DNA from: Candidatus Methanocomedens sp.
GTDB taxonomy: Archaea; Halobacteriota; Methanosarcinia; Methanosarcinales; Methanocomedenaceae
NCBI GenBank assembly: GCA_013374385.1
Contig: QBUR01000133.1
Coordinates: 1 to 6,879 of the forward strand
DNA length: 6,879 nucleotides
Reading direction: 5' to 3'
A model generated the notes under the pieces. It was given only the letters and a program-made list of their open reading frames with translations. It searched no databases and was not told the DNA's origin. The position numbers and the translations under genes were made by a program. Shown piece after piece: positions 1 through 5,180 of the stretch (within the stretch, counting starts at the first letter, position 1; every line of letters begins with the position of its first letter).

Positions 1-240
1 CCCGCCTGCTATTGAAAATGAATTAATACTGATGCCGATAAATCTCAGGACCACATTTCCAAAACAGGCAAATAATGTAAGAATGATCAGTGCAGTTATT
101 GCTGCTTGGAATATGCACACAGCACGTTTATCTTTGATTTCCCGCAATAAGCTTCCTGAAATTGGTATCTGAAGTGGAGGATTCACGACTGCAAGCAGTG
201 TAATACTGTTTATGAGAATAGCTTCGAATACTTCTACCAT
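1..240 (-). CDS. MarC-family integral membrane protein, N-terminal part (cut by window edge)
   Basis: Reading the minus strand from an ATG at 240-238 gives 80 codons with no stop up to the window edge. The frame opens MVEVFEAI, then has a hydrophobic stretch ending VVNPP (about residues 12-22), a short basic loop with KDKRA (about 36-40), and a second hydrophobic stretch (about 43-62). It closes with LRFIGISINSFSIAGG. The NP-P-x-x-P turn after the first membrane segment and the LRFxGISxxxFxIAGG stretch are typical of the MarC/UPF0056 family of multi-pass inner-membrane proteins. Those proteins are usually about 200 residues, so well over half lies outside the window. The family's function is unsettled; the early link to antibiotic resistance was not upheld. 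A GAGATGAT Shine-Dalgarno-like sequence at 253-246 stands 5 nt before the ATG and supports this start. The family call is from motif memory. Confidence 0.8.
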   Translation of the reverse strand, partial: MVEVFEAILINSITLLAVVNPPLQIPISGSLLREIKDKRAVCIFQAAITALIILTLFACFGNVVLRFIGISINSFSIAGG

Positions 241-287
241 ATCAAATCATCTCGAATTTGGTATAACAATTTAATAGAAAAGGATTC

Positions 288-300
288 TTATTGGCAATAA
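288..300. repeat. Short inverted repeat TTATTG-G-CAATAA
   Basis: Two perfect 6-nt arms flank a single central base. It lies about 50 nt upstream of the MarC-like start codon, where a regulator of that gene could bind. It is AT-rich and short, so chance is possible. Confidence 0.35.
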
Positions 301-339
301 CATTTTGTGCATTTTATATCAGTTTGTTGTATAATTAAG

Positions 340-424
340 GACACTGCCCAGGCGTAACCTCGAAAGTGCCTGTAGTATTGAAAATGTGCAAATTCCTGCC
401 CCGCCAATAATGGCATAGGTTTTT
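340..424 (+). ncRNA. Candidate small RNA in the MarC-ftr intergenic region
   Basis: No reading frame of note is present here. By hand count, 341-410 is about 50% GC while 241-340 is about 25% GC. A TATA-like TTTATATC at 313-320 sits about 25 nt before the island, the usual archaeal distance to a transcription start. Inside, 349-355 can pair with 366-372 (five Watson-Crick plus two G-U pairs, 10-nt loop). GCCA 403-406 can pair with TGGC 411-414 across ATAA, and a run of five T follows at 420-424, terminator-like for the plus strand. I recognise no known RNA family, and there is no tRNA T-arm or C/D-box pair. This is inference from composition and folding; a leader of the MarC-like gene or a decayed element are alternatives. 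Confidence 0.25.
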
Positions 425-431
425 AAAACCT
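417..431. repeat. 15-nt palindrome AGGTTTT-T-AAAACCT
   Basis: Two perfect 7-nt arms flank one central base. On the minus strand it comes directly after the oligo-T tract of the ftr terminator, so it may be a back-up part of that terminator. On the plus strand its T-run is the possible 3' end of the small-RNA candidate. A protein-binding site is also possible. Confidence 0.4.
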
Positions 432-432
432 T

Positions 433-464
433 AAAAAGAAAAAAAAATGAGACCAGAGGTCTCA
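433..464 (-). terminator. ftr terminator, hairpin plus oligo-T
   Basis: On the minus strand TGAGACC (464-458) pairs perfectly with GGTCTCA (454-448) around a 3-nt TCT loop. Nine T, one C and five T follow (447-433). The TGA of the first arm is the ftr stop codon itself, so the hairpin begins inside the stop. Archaeal termination mainly needs the T-tract; the hairpin makes this an unusually clear case. Confidence 0.8.
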
Positions 465-1358
465 CTTTACTATATCGTGCAGATTAAACTTGTACGGACC
501 CAGGTTTCCACCGAAGTTGCCTGCTGATATCTTTTTGACACCGGGTATCATTACCGCGGCCTTGATACCTGCCAGCATTGCTTGCGAAATGACCTTCTCA
601 TCCAGTCCGTTGATAACGATCTCATAGATACCGTTCACATCAGCTGGTACATTGCTGCCCTCCACCTTGTTCTTGATACTGGGTGAGAACTTCTCATTGC
701 TGGTAGCCTTCATGAACGAGTAATTATTGGCCCCGACCTTTGAACCACTTGCCACTATACCACCAGGGAAGGGAGTTATGACACCGTCTACTTTGTCGAT
801 AGCATCAACAGCAGCCTCGGCTGCAGCCAGTGCTGCCATCTGGTTCTCGGCTAACATGAAGAAATTACCGCCTGCAATACCAGCTACTCCACCGATGCCA
901 TGCTCAGCGATAAAATCGCCTTCCATCATGGGGATTCTGTATGCTTTGCGGCCGCCCATTTCCAACTCAGACTCCATGCCATCGCCAAAGAACTTGAGTT
1001 TGAACCCTATATCGAACTGCTTTTCAGCGTCGGGCAGTCCGTTGTACACATGGGCGGTTGGTGCGGTCAATACGCACTGTCCCAGCCTGTTAAGCAATTG
1101 TTCATCAAGGCTCTTGAACCCGAATGAACATATCTGGATGTACACACCGGGCCTACCGTCCGGTGTTTCATCTCCGCCTACCACTTTTTCAATACCTGCT
1201 TCTGCCGGACATGCAATTACTGATGTTCCGAATCCTGTAGCCTCTCTTGCTGCTACAAGAGCCCAGCGCTCGGTGGCTCCGGTTATCAATACCCTTGCAA
1301 TCTTTATCGGAAATGCTTCTGCATATGTGTCTTCTATTTCTACTCCATTCAATTCCAT
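462..1358 (-). CDS. ftr: Formylmethanofuran:tetrahydromethanopterin formyltransferase
   Basis: Ftr moves the formyl group between formylmethanofuran and N5-formyl-tetrahydromethanopterin (or tetrahydrosarcinapterin) in the cytoplasm. It is the second step of CO2 reduction to methane and runs in reverse in methane or methyl oxidation. The 298-residue product matches the family length of about 297. It shows the family's opening (NGVEIEDTYAEAFPIKIARV, 4-23), CPAEAGIEK (50-58), ETPDGRPGVYIQICSF (64-79), a central NGLPDAEKQFDIGFKLKFF (106-124), TPFPGGIVASGSKVGANNY (195-213) and a C-terminal PGVKKISAGNFGG (272-284). It looks complete and closest to Methanosarcinales versions. GAGGGA at 1370-1365, 6 nt before the ATG, fixes the start. 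The gene seems monocistronic: it is divergent from the peptidase gene and has its own terminator. Bacterial FhcD homologues exist, but the neighbours are archaeal. Confidence 0.97.
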   Translation of the reverse strand: MELNGVEIEDTYAEAFPIKIARVLITGATERWALVAAREATGFGTSVIACPAEAGIEKVVGGDETPDGRPGVYIQICSFGFKSLDEQLLNRLGQCVLTAPTAHVYNGLPDAEKQFDIGFKLKFFGDGMESELEMGGRKAYRIPMMEGDFIAEHGIGGVAGIAGGNFFMLAENQMAALAAAEAAVDAIDKVDGVITPFPGGIVASGSKVGANNYSFMKATSNEKFSPSIKNKVEGSNVPADVNGIYEIVINGLDEKVISQAMLAGIKAAVMIPGVKKISAGNFGGNLGPYKFNLHDIVK

Positions 1359-1393
1359 TAAAAATCCCTCTAAGTAACTGATTTTACCGATGG

Positions 1394-1404
1394 ATACATA
1401 TACT
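1394..1404. promoter_or_regulatory. TATA-like element between ftr and the metallopeptidase gene
   Basis: ATACATATACT is TATA-like on both strands (AGTATATGTAT on the minus strand). About 26 nt from it, a plus-strand start would fall near 1425, just before the ATG at 1438. A minus-strand start would fall near 1371, just before the ftr ribosome-binding site. One box may serve either gene or both. No other strong TATA-like box is visible between the genes. Confidence 0.35.
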
Positions 1405-1437
1405 CATCGAAATTGTTCGGTTCTATTGGGTTTGAAC

Positions 1438-1968
1438 ATGACGAGTAATGAATTGAATGTCCAGATTATCAGAAGTAAACGCAGGAAAAAGACTATTCAG
1501 GCAAAACTGAACGGCAACACATTGGTCGTGTATATGCCTGCCGGATTAAGTGAAACAAAAGAGTCAGAGCTCATCCATAAGATGAAGACCAAAGTTGAGA
1601 ATAAACGGACCCGCAAGGCTCTCAATGACGACGATTACCTGGAAAAACATGCTGATGAGTTCAACCGTCACTATTTCAACGGCCAGCTCAAAATAGTCTC
1701 CATCAAATATGTTACCAACCAGAATACCCGCCGTGGAAGCTGCACCCCTGCAAGAGGTAGCATACGTATTTCCCACGAGCTGGCTGAAATGCCGAGATGG
1801 GTGCTGGATTACGTTATCATGCATGAGATAACACATCTGGAACACCCCAACCATTCCCGGAAGTTCTGGAACAAGGTGAATGAATACAAATACACTGAGC
1901 GGGCAAGAGGATTCCTGATCTGTAAAGAACTGGAAAAGAACGACATATCAGAGGATGAGAAACAATAA
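1438..1968 (+). CDS. YgjP/WLM-like zinc metallopeptidase, SprT-related fold
   Basis: This is a predicted zinc-dependent peptidase of the YgjP (DUF45) group; the cellular substrate is unknown. From the ATG at 1438 it has 176 residues. An N-terminal strand-rich part opens VQIIRSKRRKKTIQAKL (8-24), typical of the family. A variant of the RWGSCxxxGxIxLN motif follows as RRGSCTPARGSIRISHEL (98-115). The zinc site is HEITH (129-133) with the third ligand in NHSRKFW (138-144), so the catalytic residues are all present. The frame is also open from an ATG at 1390, adding 16 unconserved residues. I prefer 1438 because the domain starts just after it, and the earlier ATG would leave only 31 nt to the ftr start and would put the TATA-like box inside the gene. 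Neither start has a strong ribosome-binding site. The gap to coaBC is 45 nt, so co-transcription is possible. There is no signal peptide, so it is probably cytoplasmic. Confidence 0.85.
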   Translation: MTSNELNVQIIRSKRRKKTIQAKLNGNTLVVYMPAGLSETKESELIHKMKTKVENKRTRKALNDDDYLEKHADEFNRHYFNGQLKIVSIKYVTNQNTRRGSCTPARGSIRISHELAEMPRWVLDYVIMHEITHLEHPNHSRKFWNKVNEYKYTERARGFLICKELEKNDISEDEKQ

Positions 1969-2013
1969 ATAATCAAAACATTGAATAATCTACCAGACAA
2001 ACAGAGTACAATT

Positions 2014-3240
2014 ATGAACAACCATCCCACATTTCTGCTGACCGGGACCTCATCGGACTCGCTCAGGGACATGACCATCGTAATGGCAGTAACAGGCAGC
2101 ATCGCAGCCGTGCGTACAATTGAACTGGCGAGGGAACTGGTACGCCGCGGTGCCAGTGTCAGGGCGGTGATGAGCGAGGCAGCACAGGGTATCATCCACC
2201 CGGACGCCCTGCATTATGCCACAGGCCAGCCGGTCATAACCAGTATAACGGGGGCGGTGGAGCATGTGGAATATTGCGGCGAGGACGGCGTTGCCGACCT
2301 GCTGTTGGTTGCCCCGTGTACGGCAAATACTATTGGCAAGATGGCATTGGGAATCGATGACACGCCGCCCACTACTTTCGCTACTACGGCATTGGGATGC
2401 AGTGTGCCCGTGATGGTAGTTCCGGCCATGCACGGTTCCATGTACAACCACCCGGGTGTGCTGGAGAATATCGAGAAACTAAAACAGAGGGGGGTACACA
2501 TATTGGACCCGGTTTTGGCTGAAAAGACTGCCAAGATGGCCTCTAATGAAGATATTGTGCTGGAGGTTGAGCGCCTGCTGGGCGGCGGCAGTATGGAAGG
2601 CAGGAAAGTGGTCATAACCGGCGGCGGGACCGTAGAACGTATTGACCCTATCAGGATTTTGACAAACCGGTCGTCAGGGCGGACTGGTATTGCACTGGCA
2701 CTGGAGGCATACCGCAGGGGAGCGAATGTGACACTGGTACAACCCGTTCCATCGGGCTTGCCCGGCACTGGCATAACAGAAGTAGCGGCCGAATCTGCTG
2801 AGGAGATGACCCGCTGCGTGCTTGATGAGATTGAGAAGGGATGTGACCTGCTCATCAGTTCTGCGGCTGTATCTGATTATACGATTGAGCCCCTGAATGA
2901 TAAGATAAAGTCGGGGAAGGATGGGATTACCCTGACCCTTCGGCCCACCGGTAAATTGCTGCAAACGGTTAGGGGGCACTATCCTGATTTGGACATGATC
3001 GGATTCAAGGCCGAGGCTAATGTGAGCAGGGATGAACTGCTCAAAAGCGCCAGGAACCTTATGGACAGGTACGGTCTTGTGATGGTGGTTGCCAATGATG
3101 TGGGCGTAAGTGGCATGGGCACTGAGGATAATACTGTATATTTGTTGGAGTCCAGTGGTATTGTAACGGGCCCTGTGACCGGGAATAAACAGGTTATTGC
3201 CGGTTCCATACTGGACAGGTACCTTGAGGTTTCCGGATGA
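2014..3240 (+). CDS. coaBC: Bifunctional CoaBC: phosphopantothenate-cysteine ligase / phosphopantothenoylcysteine decarboxylase
   Basis: CoaB joins cysteine to 4'-phosphopantothenate using a nucleotide triphosphate; CoaC, an FMN flavoprotein, decarboxylates the product to 4'-phosphopantetheine for CoA. With the ATG at 2014 the product has 408 residues, the usual size. The CoaC half (about 1-190) shows TGSIAA (27-32, FMN binding), the candidate catalytic His in VEHVEY (His84), APCTANTIGK (100-109) and PAMHGSMYN (137-145). The CoaB half (about 197-408) shows TGGGT (202-206), IDPIRILTNRSSGRTG (210-225), SSAAVSDY (282-289), DKIKSGK (296-302), GFKAEAN (330-336) and AND (360-362). The frame is open back to a TTG at 1981. 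I chose 2014 because archaeal CoaBC proteins often begin with an NHP...GT lead, seen here at residues 3-12; 2071 would cut it off. The active-site flap reads EKTAKMAS (170-177) without the cysteine found in bacterial CoaC, as expected for archaea. Its stop overlaps the start of the pantoate kinase gene. Confidence 0.95.
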   Translation: MNNHPTFLLTGTSSDSLRDMTIVMAVTGSIAAVRTIELARELVRRGASVRAVMSEAAQGIIHPDALHYATGQPVITSITGAVEHVEYCGEDGVADLLLVAPCTANTIGKMALGIDDTPPTTFATTALGCSVPVMVVPAMHGSMYNHPGVLENIEKLKQRGVHILDPVLAEKTAKMASNEDIVLEVERLLGGGSMEGRKVVITGGGTVERIDPIRILTNRSSGRTGIALALEAYRRGANVTLVQPVPSGLPGTGITEVAAESAEEMTRCVLDEIEKGCDLLISSAAVSDYTIEPLNDKIKSGKDGITLTLRPTGKLLQTVRGHYPDLDMIGFKAEANVSRDELLKSARNLMDRYGLVMVVANDVGVSGMGTEDNTVYLLESSGIVTGPVTGNKQVIAGSILDRYLEVSG

Positions 3241-4079
3241 TGGGCAGTGCTTTTGCCCCGGCCCATATCACAGGTTTTTTTTCGGTAATGCCCAATTCTG
3301 AACCGCTAAGGGCAGGTTCGCTCGGGTGCGGGCTGTGCCTTGAAGTCGGCATTAGGGCTGAAATTGATGCCAATTCTTCTGTATCTGTCATCACATTGAA
3401 CGGTGAGCACACGGATTTTCCCACGGTCGAGTATGTGTTAGCTGAACTGCTGGGGACGAACAGACCACCTTTTTCCATTAACCTGACCTCGGATGTCAGG
3501 CCGGGTTTCGGGTTTGGGGTGAGCGGGGCTGCGGCATTGGCTGCCGGCTTTGCCGTTACACAGGTATATGGTGCTGGCATGAGCAAACGGGATGTGGCGG
3601 CTTTGGCCCATTGTGGTGAAGTGTTGAACAGGACAGGGATGGGGGATGTGGCCGGACAGTGTGCCGGGGGGCTGGTGATGCGGACTGTACCCGGAGCGCC
3701 TGGCGTGGGTGTTACGCAGCGGATACCTGTGCAGCCGTGTGAAATTTCCTGGGTGTGCCTGGGCGAGATTTCCACGGCATCAATTTTGGATGAGGAGATG
3801 ACCATGCAGCGTGTCAATGACATGGGGCTGAAGGCATTAAAGTCGCTACAAAAACGACCGGGACTTGAGCATTTCATGTCATTGTCCAGGCAGTTTGCCG
3901 TTGAGACCGGGCTTGTCAGTAGCCGTGCTTTTGATGCGGTGGAGGCTGTGGAAGCACATGGTGGGATGGCCAGCATGGCTATGCTGGGGGATACTGTTTT
4001 TGCGCTGGGAGGCGGCGAGGTTTTGGAGGAATTCGGTGAGGTTGGACACAGTCGCATCGGATTTGTGGGGGCTCACTAA
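3237..4079 (+). CDS. Pantoate kinase (GHMP kinase family, archaeal CoA pathway)
   Basis: Pantoate kinase phosphorylates pantoate to 4-phosphopantoate, which phosphopantothenate synthetase then joins to beta-alanine. This archaeal order differs from the bacterial PanC/CoaA route. The 280-residue product has the GHMP signatures: FAPAHITGFF at the N-terminus (6-15), GSLGCGLCLEVG (27-38), the glycine-rich phosphate loop PGFGFGVSGAAAL (89-101), NRTGMGDVAGQCAGGLVMRT (131-150, typical of archaeal pantoate kinases), and a C-terminal SMAMLGDTVFALGGG (246-260). The ATG overlaps the coaBC stop in an ATGA, and a GAGGT site (3226-3230) lies 6 nt before it, within coaBC; an ATG at 3240 is an alternative. 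The overlap implies translational coupling with CoaBC in one operon. Automatic annotation may give only 'GHMP kinase'; the coaBC neighbour makes pantoate the likely substrate. Phosphopantothenate synthetase is not in the window. Confidence 0.92.
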   Translation: MMGSAFAPAHITGFFSVMPNSEPLRAGSLGCGLCLEVGIRAEIDANSSVSVITLNGEHTDFPTVEYVLAELLGTNRPPFSINLTSDVRPGFGFGVSGAAALAAGFAVTQVYGAGMSKRDVAALAHCGEVLNRTGMGDVAGQCAGGLVMRTVPGAPGVGVTQRIPVQPCEISWVCLGEISTASILDEEMTMQRVNDMGLKALKSLQKRPGLEHFMSLSRQFAVETGLVSSRAFDAVEAVEAHGGMASMAMLGDTVFALGGGEVLEEFGEVGHSRIGFVGAH

Positions 4080-4097
4080 CTTACGTTTTGATCGAAT

Positions 4098-4112
4098 GAT
4101 GTAGATTACATC
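4098..4112. repeat. Inverted repeat GATGTA-GAT-TACATC downstream of pantoate kinase
   Basis: Two perfect 6-nt arms enclose 3 nt, starting 19 nt after the pantoate kinase stop. Related ATCGA (4091-4095) and TCGAT (4111-4115) extend the symmetry imperfectly. No T-run follows directly, so it is a poor intrinsic terminator; it may act as an RNA 3'-end hairpin or as an operator just upstream of the TATA-like box of the next gene. Confidence 0.4.
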
Positions 4113-4118
4113 GATAGA

Positions 4119-4129
4119 TTAATTATTTA
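4119..4129 (+). promoter_or_regulatory. TATA-like box of the small HTH gene
   Basis: TTAATTATTTA is the best TATA-like match in the 102-nt gap after pantoate kinase. A start about 26 nt downstream would fall near 4150, leaving a leader of about 30 nt that contains the ribosome-binding site at 4171-4175. This suggests separate transcription from the coaBC operon. Confidence 0.4.
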
Positions 4130-4150
4130 CGTGAACCGTACATAGTGGAT

Positions 4151-4160
4151 TGAATATTCA
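4151..4160. promoter_or_regulatory. Palindrome TGAATATTCA at the predicted start of the HTH gene (candidate operator)
   Basis: This is a perfect 10-nt palindrome at the position where transcription should begin, 21 nt before the ATG of a small DNA-binding-type protein. A wider GTGAA (4131-4135) and TTCAC (4157-4161) pair surrounds the region. Autoregulation by the encoded protein is an inference from position only. Confidence 0.35.
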
Positions 4161-4181
4161 CAGCATATCAGGAGGACAACA

Positions 4182-4403
4182 ATGGCATTATCCAGATCAC
4201 GACTTAAATTCAAACGGTACTTAAAAGAATTGATGCATAATTTCAGGTTCACATATGAAGAGATAAGCAAAGCAACCGGTATAGATGAGGAGCGGTTAAG
4301 AGCTATTAATAAGAAAGAAGACCCTACTTTCGAAGAAATCATGGCGCTCAAAAAATATTCCGTTGATACAACTAAGGAGCGTACCGAGGACGAGGGTGAA
4401 TAA
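4182..4403 (+). CDS. Small helix-turn-helix (XRE-like) protein of unknown role
   Basis: The product is a 73-residue charged cytoplasmic protein. A basic N-terminal helix (about 5-20, rich in Arg, Lys and Leu) precedes TYEEISKATGIDEERLRAIN (24-43), which fits a lambda-repressor/XRE helix-turn-helix: first helix YEEISKA, turn TGI, recognition helix DEERLRAINK. It continues PTFEEIMALKKY (48-59), like the last helices of that fold, and ends in an acidic tail (TEDEGE). It is about the size of a single XRE domain. A strong GGAGG site at 4171-4175, 6 nt before the ATG, supports the start and that the gene is real. It has its own TATA-like box, an upstream palindrome and a downstream terminator, so it appears to be a single-gene unit. 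I recognise no named gene. A DNA-binding regulator is likely; its targets are not visible. A stand-alone antitoxin is conceivable, but no toxin partner lies next to it. Confidence 0.8.
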   Translation: MALSRSRLKFKRYLKELMHNFRFTYEEISKATGIDEERLRAINKKEDPTFEEIMALKKYSVDTTKERTEDEGE

Positions 4404-4425
4404 AGTCCAATATTCTTTATGAAAT

Positions 4426-4449
4426 AGGGGGGTTTTCCACCCCCTTTTT
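4426..4449 (+). terminator. Terminator of the HTH gene, between convergent genes
   Basis: An A plus GGGGG (4426-4431) pairs with CCCCC plus T (4440-4445) around an 8-nt loop, followed by T through 4449. It starts 22 nt after the HTH stop and runs 2 nt into the stop codon of the convergent DUF445 gene. On the minus strand the hairpin is followed only by TATTTC, so termination in that direction would be weaker. Confidence 0.75.
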
Positions 4450-5038
4450 ACATTGTCATAAAGATAAACATCTGGACCAAACCTACCATAAAGCCGAGTA
4501 CGCCGCCGATAATGGTGATGTAGCGTAGTTCATTGGATGATACCCGCATGACTATATTTTCCAGCTGGTTCAGGTCATAGCCGTCGATTTTTTTCTCAAT
4601 TATGTCTTTGAAGTCCACTTCACTCTCTATCCTGCGGATAAATTCAGTGATGAGTCCTTCTTTGTTCTTGTTAAGTGATTTTTTCACTTTCGAGCGCATG
4701 TAGGCATTGATGGTTACGTTTATTTTCGAGAGTATTTCGCTTTTACCTTCATAGTCTGAAGTCTTGAAGAAATCATCGACCATACCATCTATTTCGGAGC
4801 CGAGGTCGAGGTTCTTTAATATCACGGTCAAGTCTTTAATTGATATTAGTTCTTCTTCCACTGTTGCAGCGATGCTGGTTGCGATATCGTTGCGGCGTTT
4901 TGGTAGCACCCCCTGGACCTTTAGTGGTCCTATACCTATGGGTTTATGGGGGCGGAAGAGCATCTTGACTGCTATGTAGTTGGTGGTATAACCTATGAGG
5001 CCGCCGACAATGGGGAAAAGTAATAAACTGTAGTCCAT
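4448..5038 (-). CDS. DUF445 family membrane protein
   Basis: The 196-residue product has the two-ended DUF445 design. An N-terminal membrane segment contains FPIVGGLIGYTTNYIAVKML (8-27) and is followed by FRPHKP (28-33) and VLPKRRNDIA (44-53). A long charged middle (about 55-165) is probably helical. A C-terminal membrane segment follows ELRYITIIGGVLGFMVGLVQ (170-189). The GGxIGYxTNxxAVKMLFRPxxP and PKRR elements are the family signature. Bacterial members such as YheB are nearly twice as long; short forms of about 200 residues are common in archaea, so this is probably complete and not truncated. Family function is unknown; the two ends likely sit in the membrane with the middle on one side. 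No ribosome-binding site precedes the ATG. A TATA-like TTAAAATA at 5070-5063, about 28 nt upstream, suggests a leaderless mRNA. It is divergent from pheS and convergent with the HTH gene. Confidence 0.88.
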   Translation of the reverse strand: MDYSLLLFPIVGGLIGYTTNYIAVKMLFRPHKPIGIGPLKVQGVLPKRRNDIATSIAATVEEELISIKDLTVILKNLDLGSEIDGMVDDFFKTSDYEGKSEILSKINVTINAYMRSKVKKSLNKNKEGLITEFIRRIESEVDFKDIIEKKIDGYDLNQLENIVMRVSSNELRYITIIGGVLGFMVGLVQMFIFMTM

Positions 5039-5062
5039 CAGGTCAAATATTTATCCGTTGAC

Positions 5063-5070
5063 TATTTTAA
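5063..5070 (-). promoter_or_regulatory. TATA-like box of the DUF445 gene
   Basis: TTAAAATA on the minus strand lies about 28 nt from the ATG at 5038. With the usual archaeal spacing, transcription would begin at or next to the start codon, which fits the lack of a ribosome-binding site. An AAATATTT closer to the gene (5046-5053) is too near to set a start upstream of the ATG. Confidence 0.35.
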
Positions 5071-5140
5071 TGTTGGCGTTTCTGCCAGGAGCTCAGCGGT
5101 CTCTAATTATCTCCATATCGATACGGATAGTTTTAAGTCA

Positions 5141-5162
5141 TTTATAGGGTAGTATATACCCT
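5141..5162 (+). promoter_or_regulatory. pheS promoter region: TATA-like box and 17-nt palindrome
   Basis: TTTATA at 5141-5146 is TATA-like. Directly on its edge AGGGTA (5146-5151) and TACCCT (5157-5162) form a perfect 6-nt inverted repeat around GTATA. With the TATA box at 5141, transcription would start near 5168 and keep the GGTGA ribosome-binding site (5171-5175). The palindrome then lies between TATA box and start, where a bound protein would block initiation. A second reading uses the TATATA inside the palindrome as the box, giving a nearly leaderless mRNA. Confidence 0.4.
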
Positions 5163-5180
5163 GAAACTAAGGTGAAAACA

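Noticed and set aside
389..406. Stretch CAAATTCCTGCCCCGCCA resembling the 3' end of a tRNA
   Set aside because: No matching 5' T-arm strand precedes it, no complementary acceptor strand lies about 70 nt upstream, and no anticodon arm can be drawn.
241..461. CRISPR-like repeat array in the inverted-repeat-rich spacer
   Set aside because: The four inverted repeats differ in sequence and spacing; there is no direct repeat unit.
727..1377. Long plus-strand open frame opposite ftr (216 codons)
   Set aside because: It is antisense to a clearly recognised gene, is low-complexity in Ser, Pro and Ala, has no motif, and arises from the codon pattern of ftr.
2214..2855. Minus-strand open frame opposite coaBC (213 codons)
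   Set aside because: It lies across conserved CoaC and CoaB motifs on the other strand and is Ser/Pro-rich, as expected of a reverse-strand artefact.
3194..4057. Long minus-strand open frame opposite pantoate kinase (287 codons)
   Set aside because: It overlaps the well-supported kinase, is rich in Ser, Pro and Thr, and has no recognisable domain.
4182..5038. HTH gene and DUF445 gene as a toxin-antitoxin pair
   Set aside because: They are convergent with a terminator between them, and DUF445 is a membrane family not known as a toxin.
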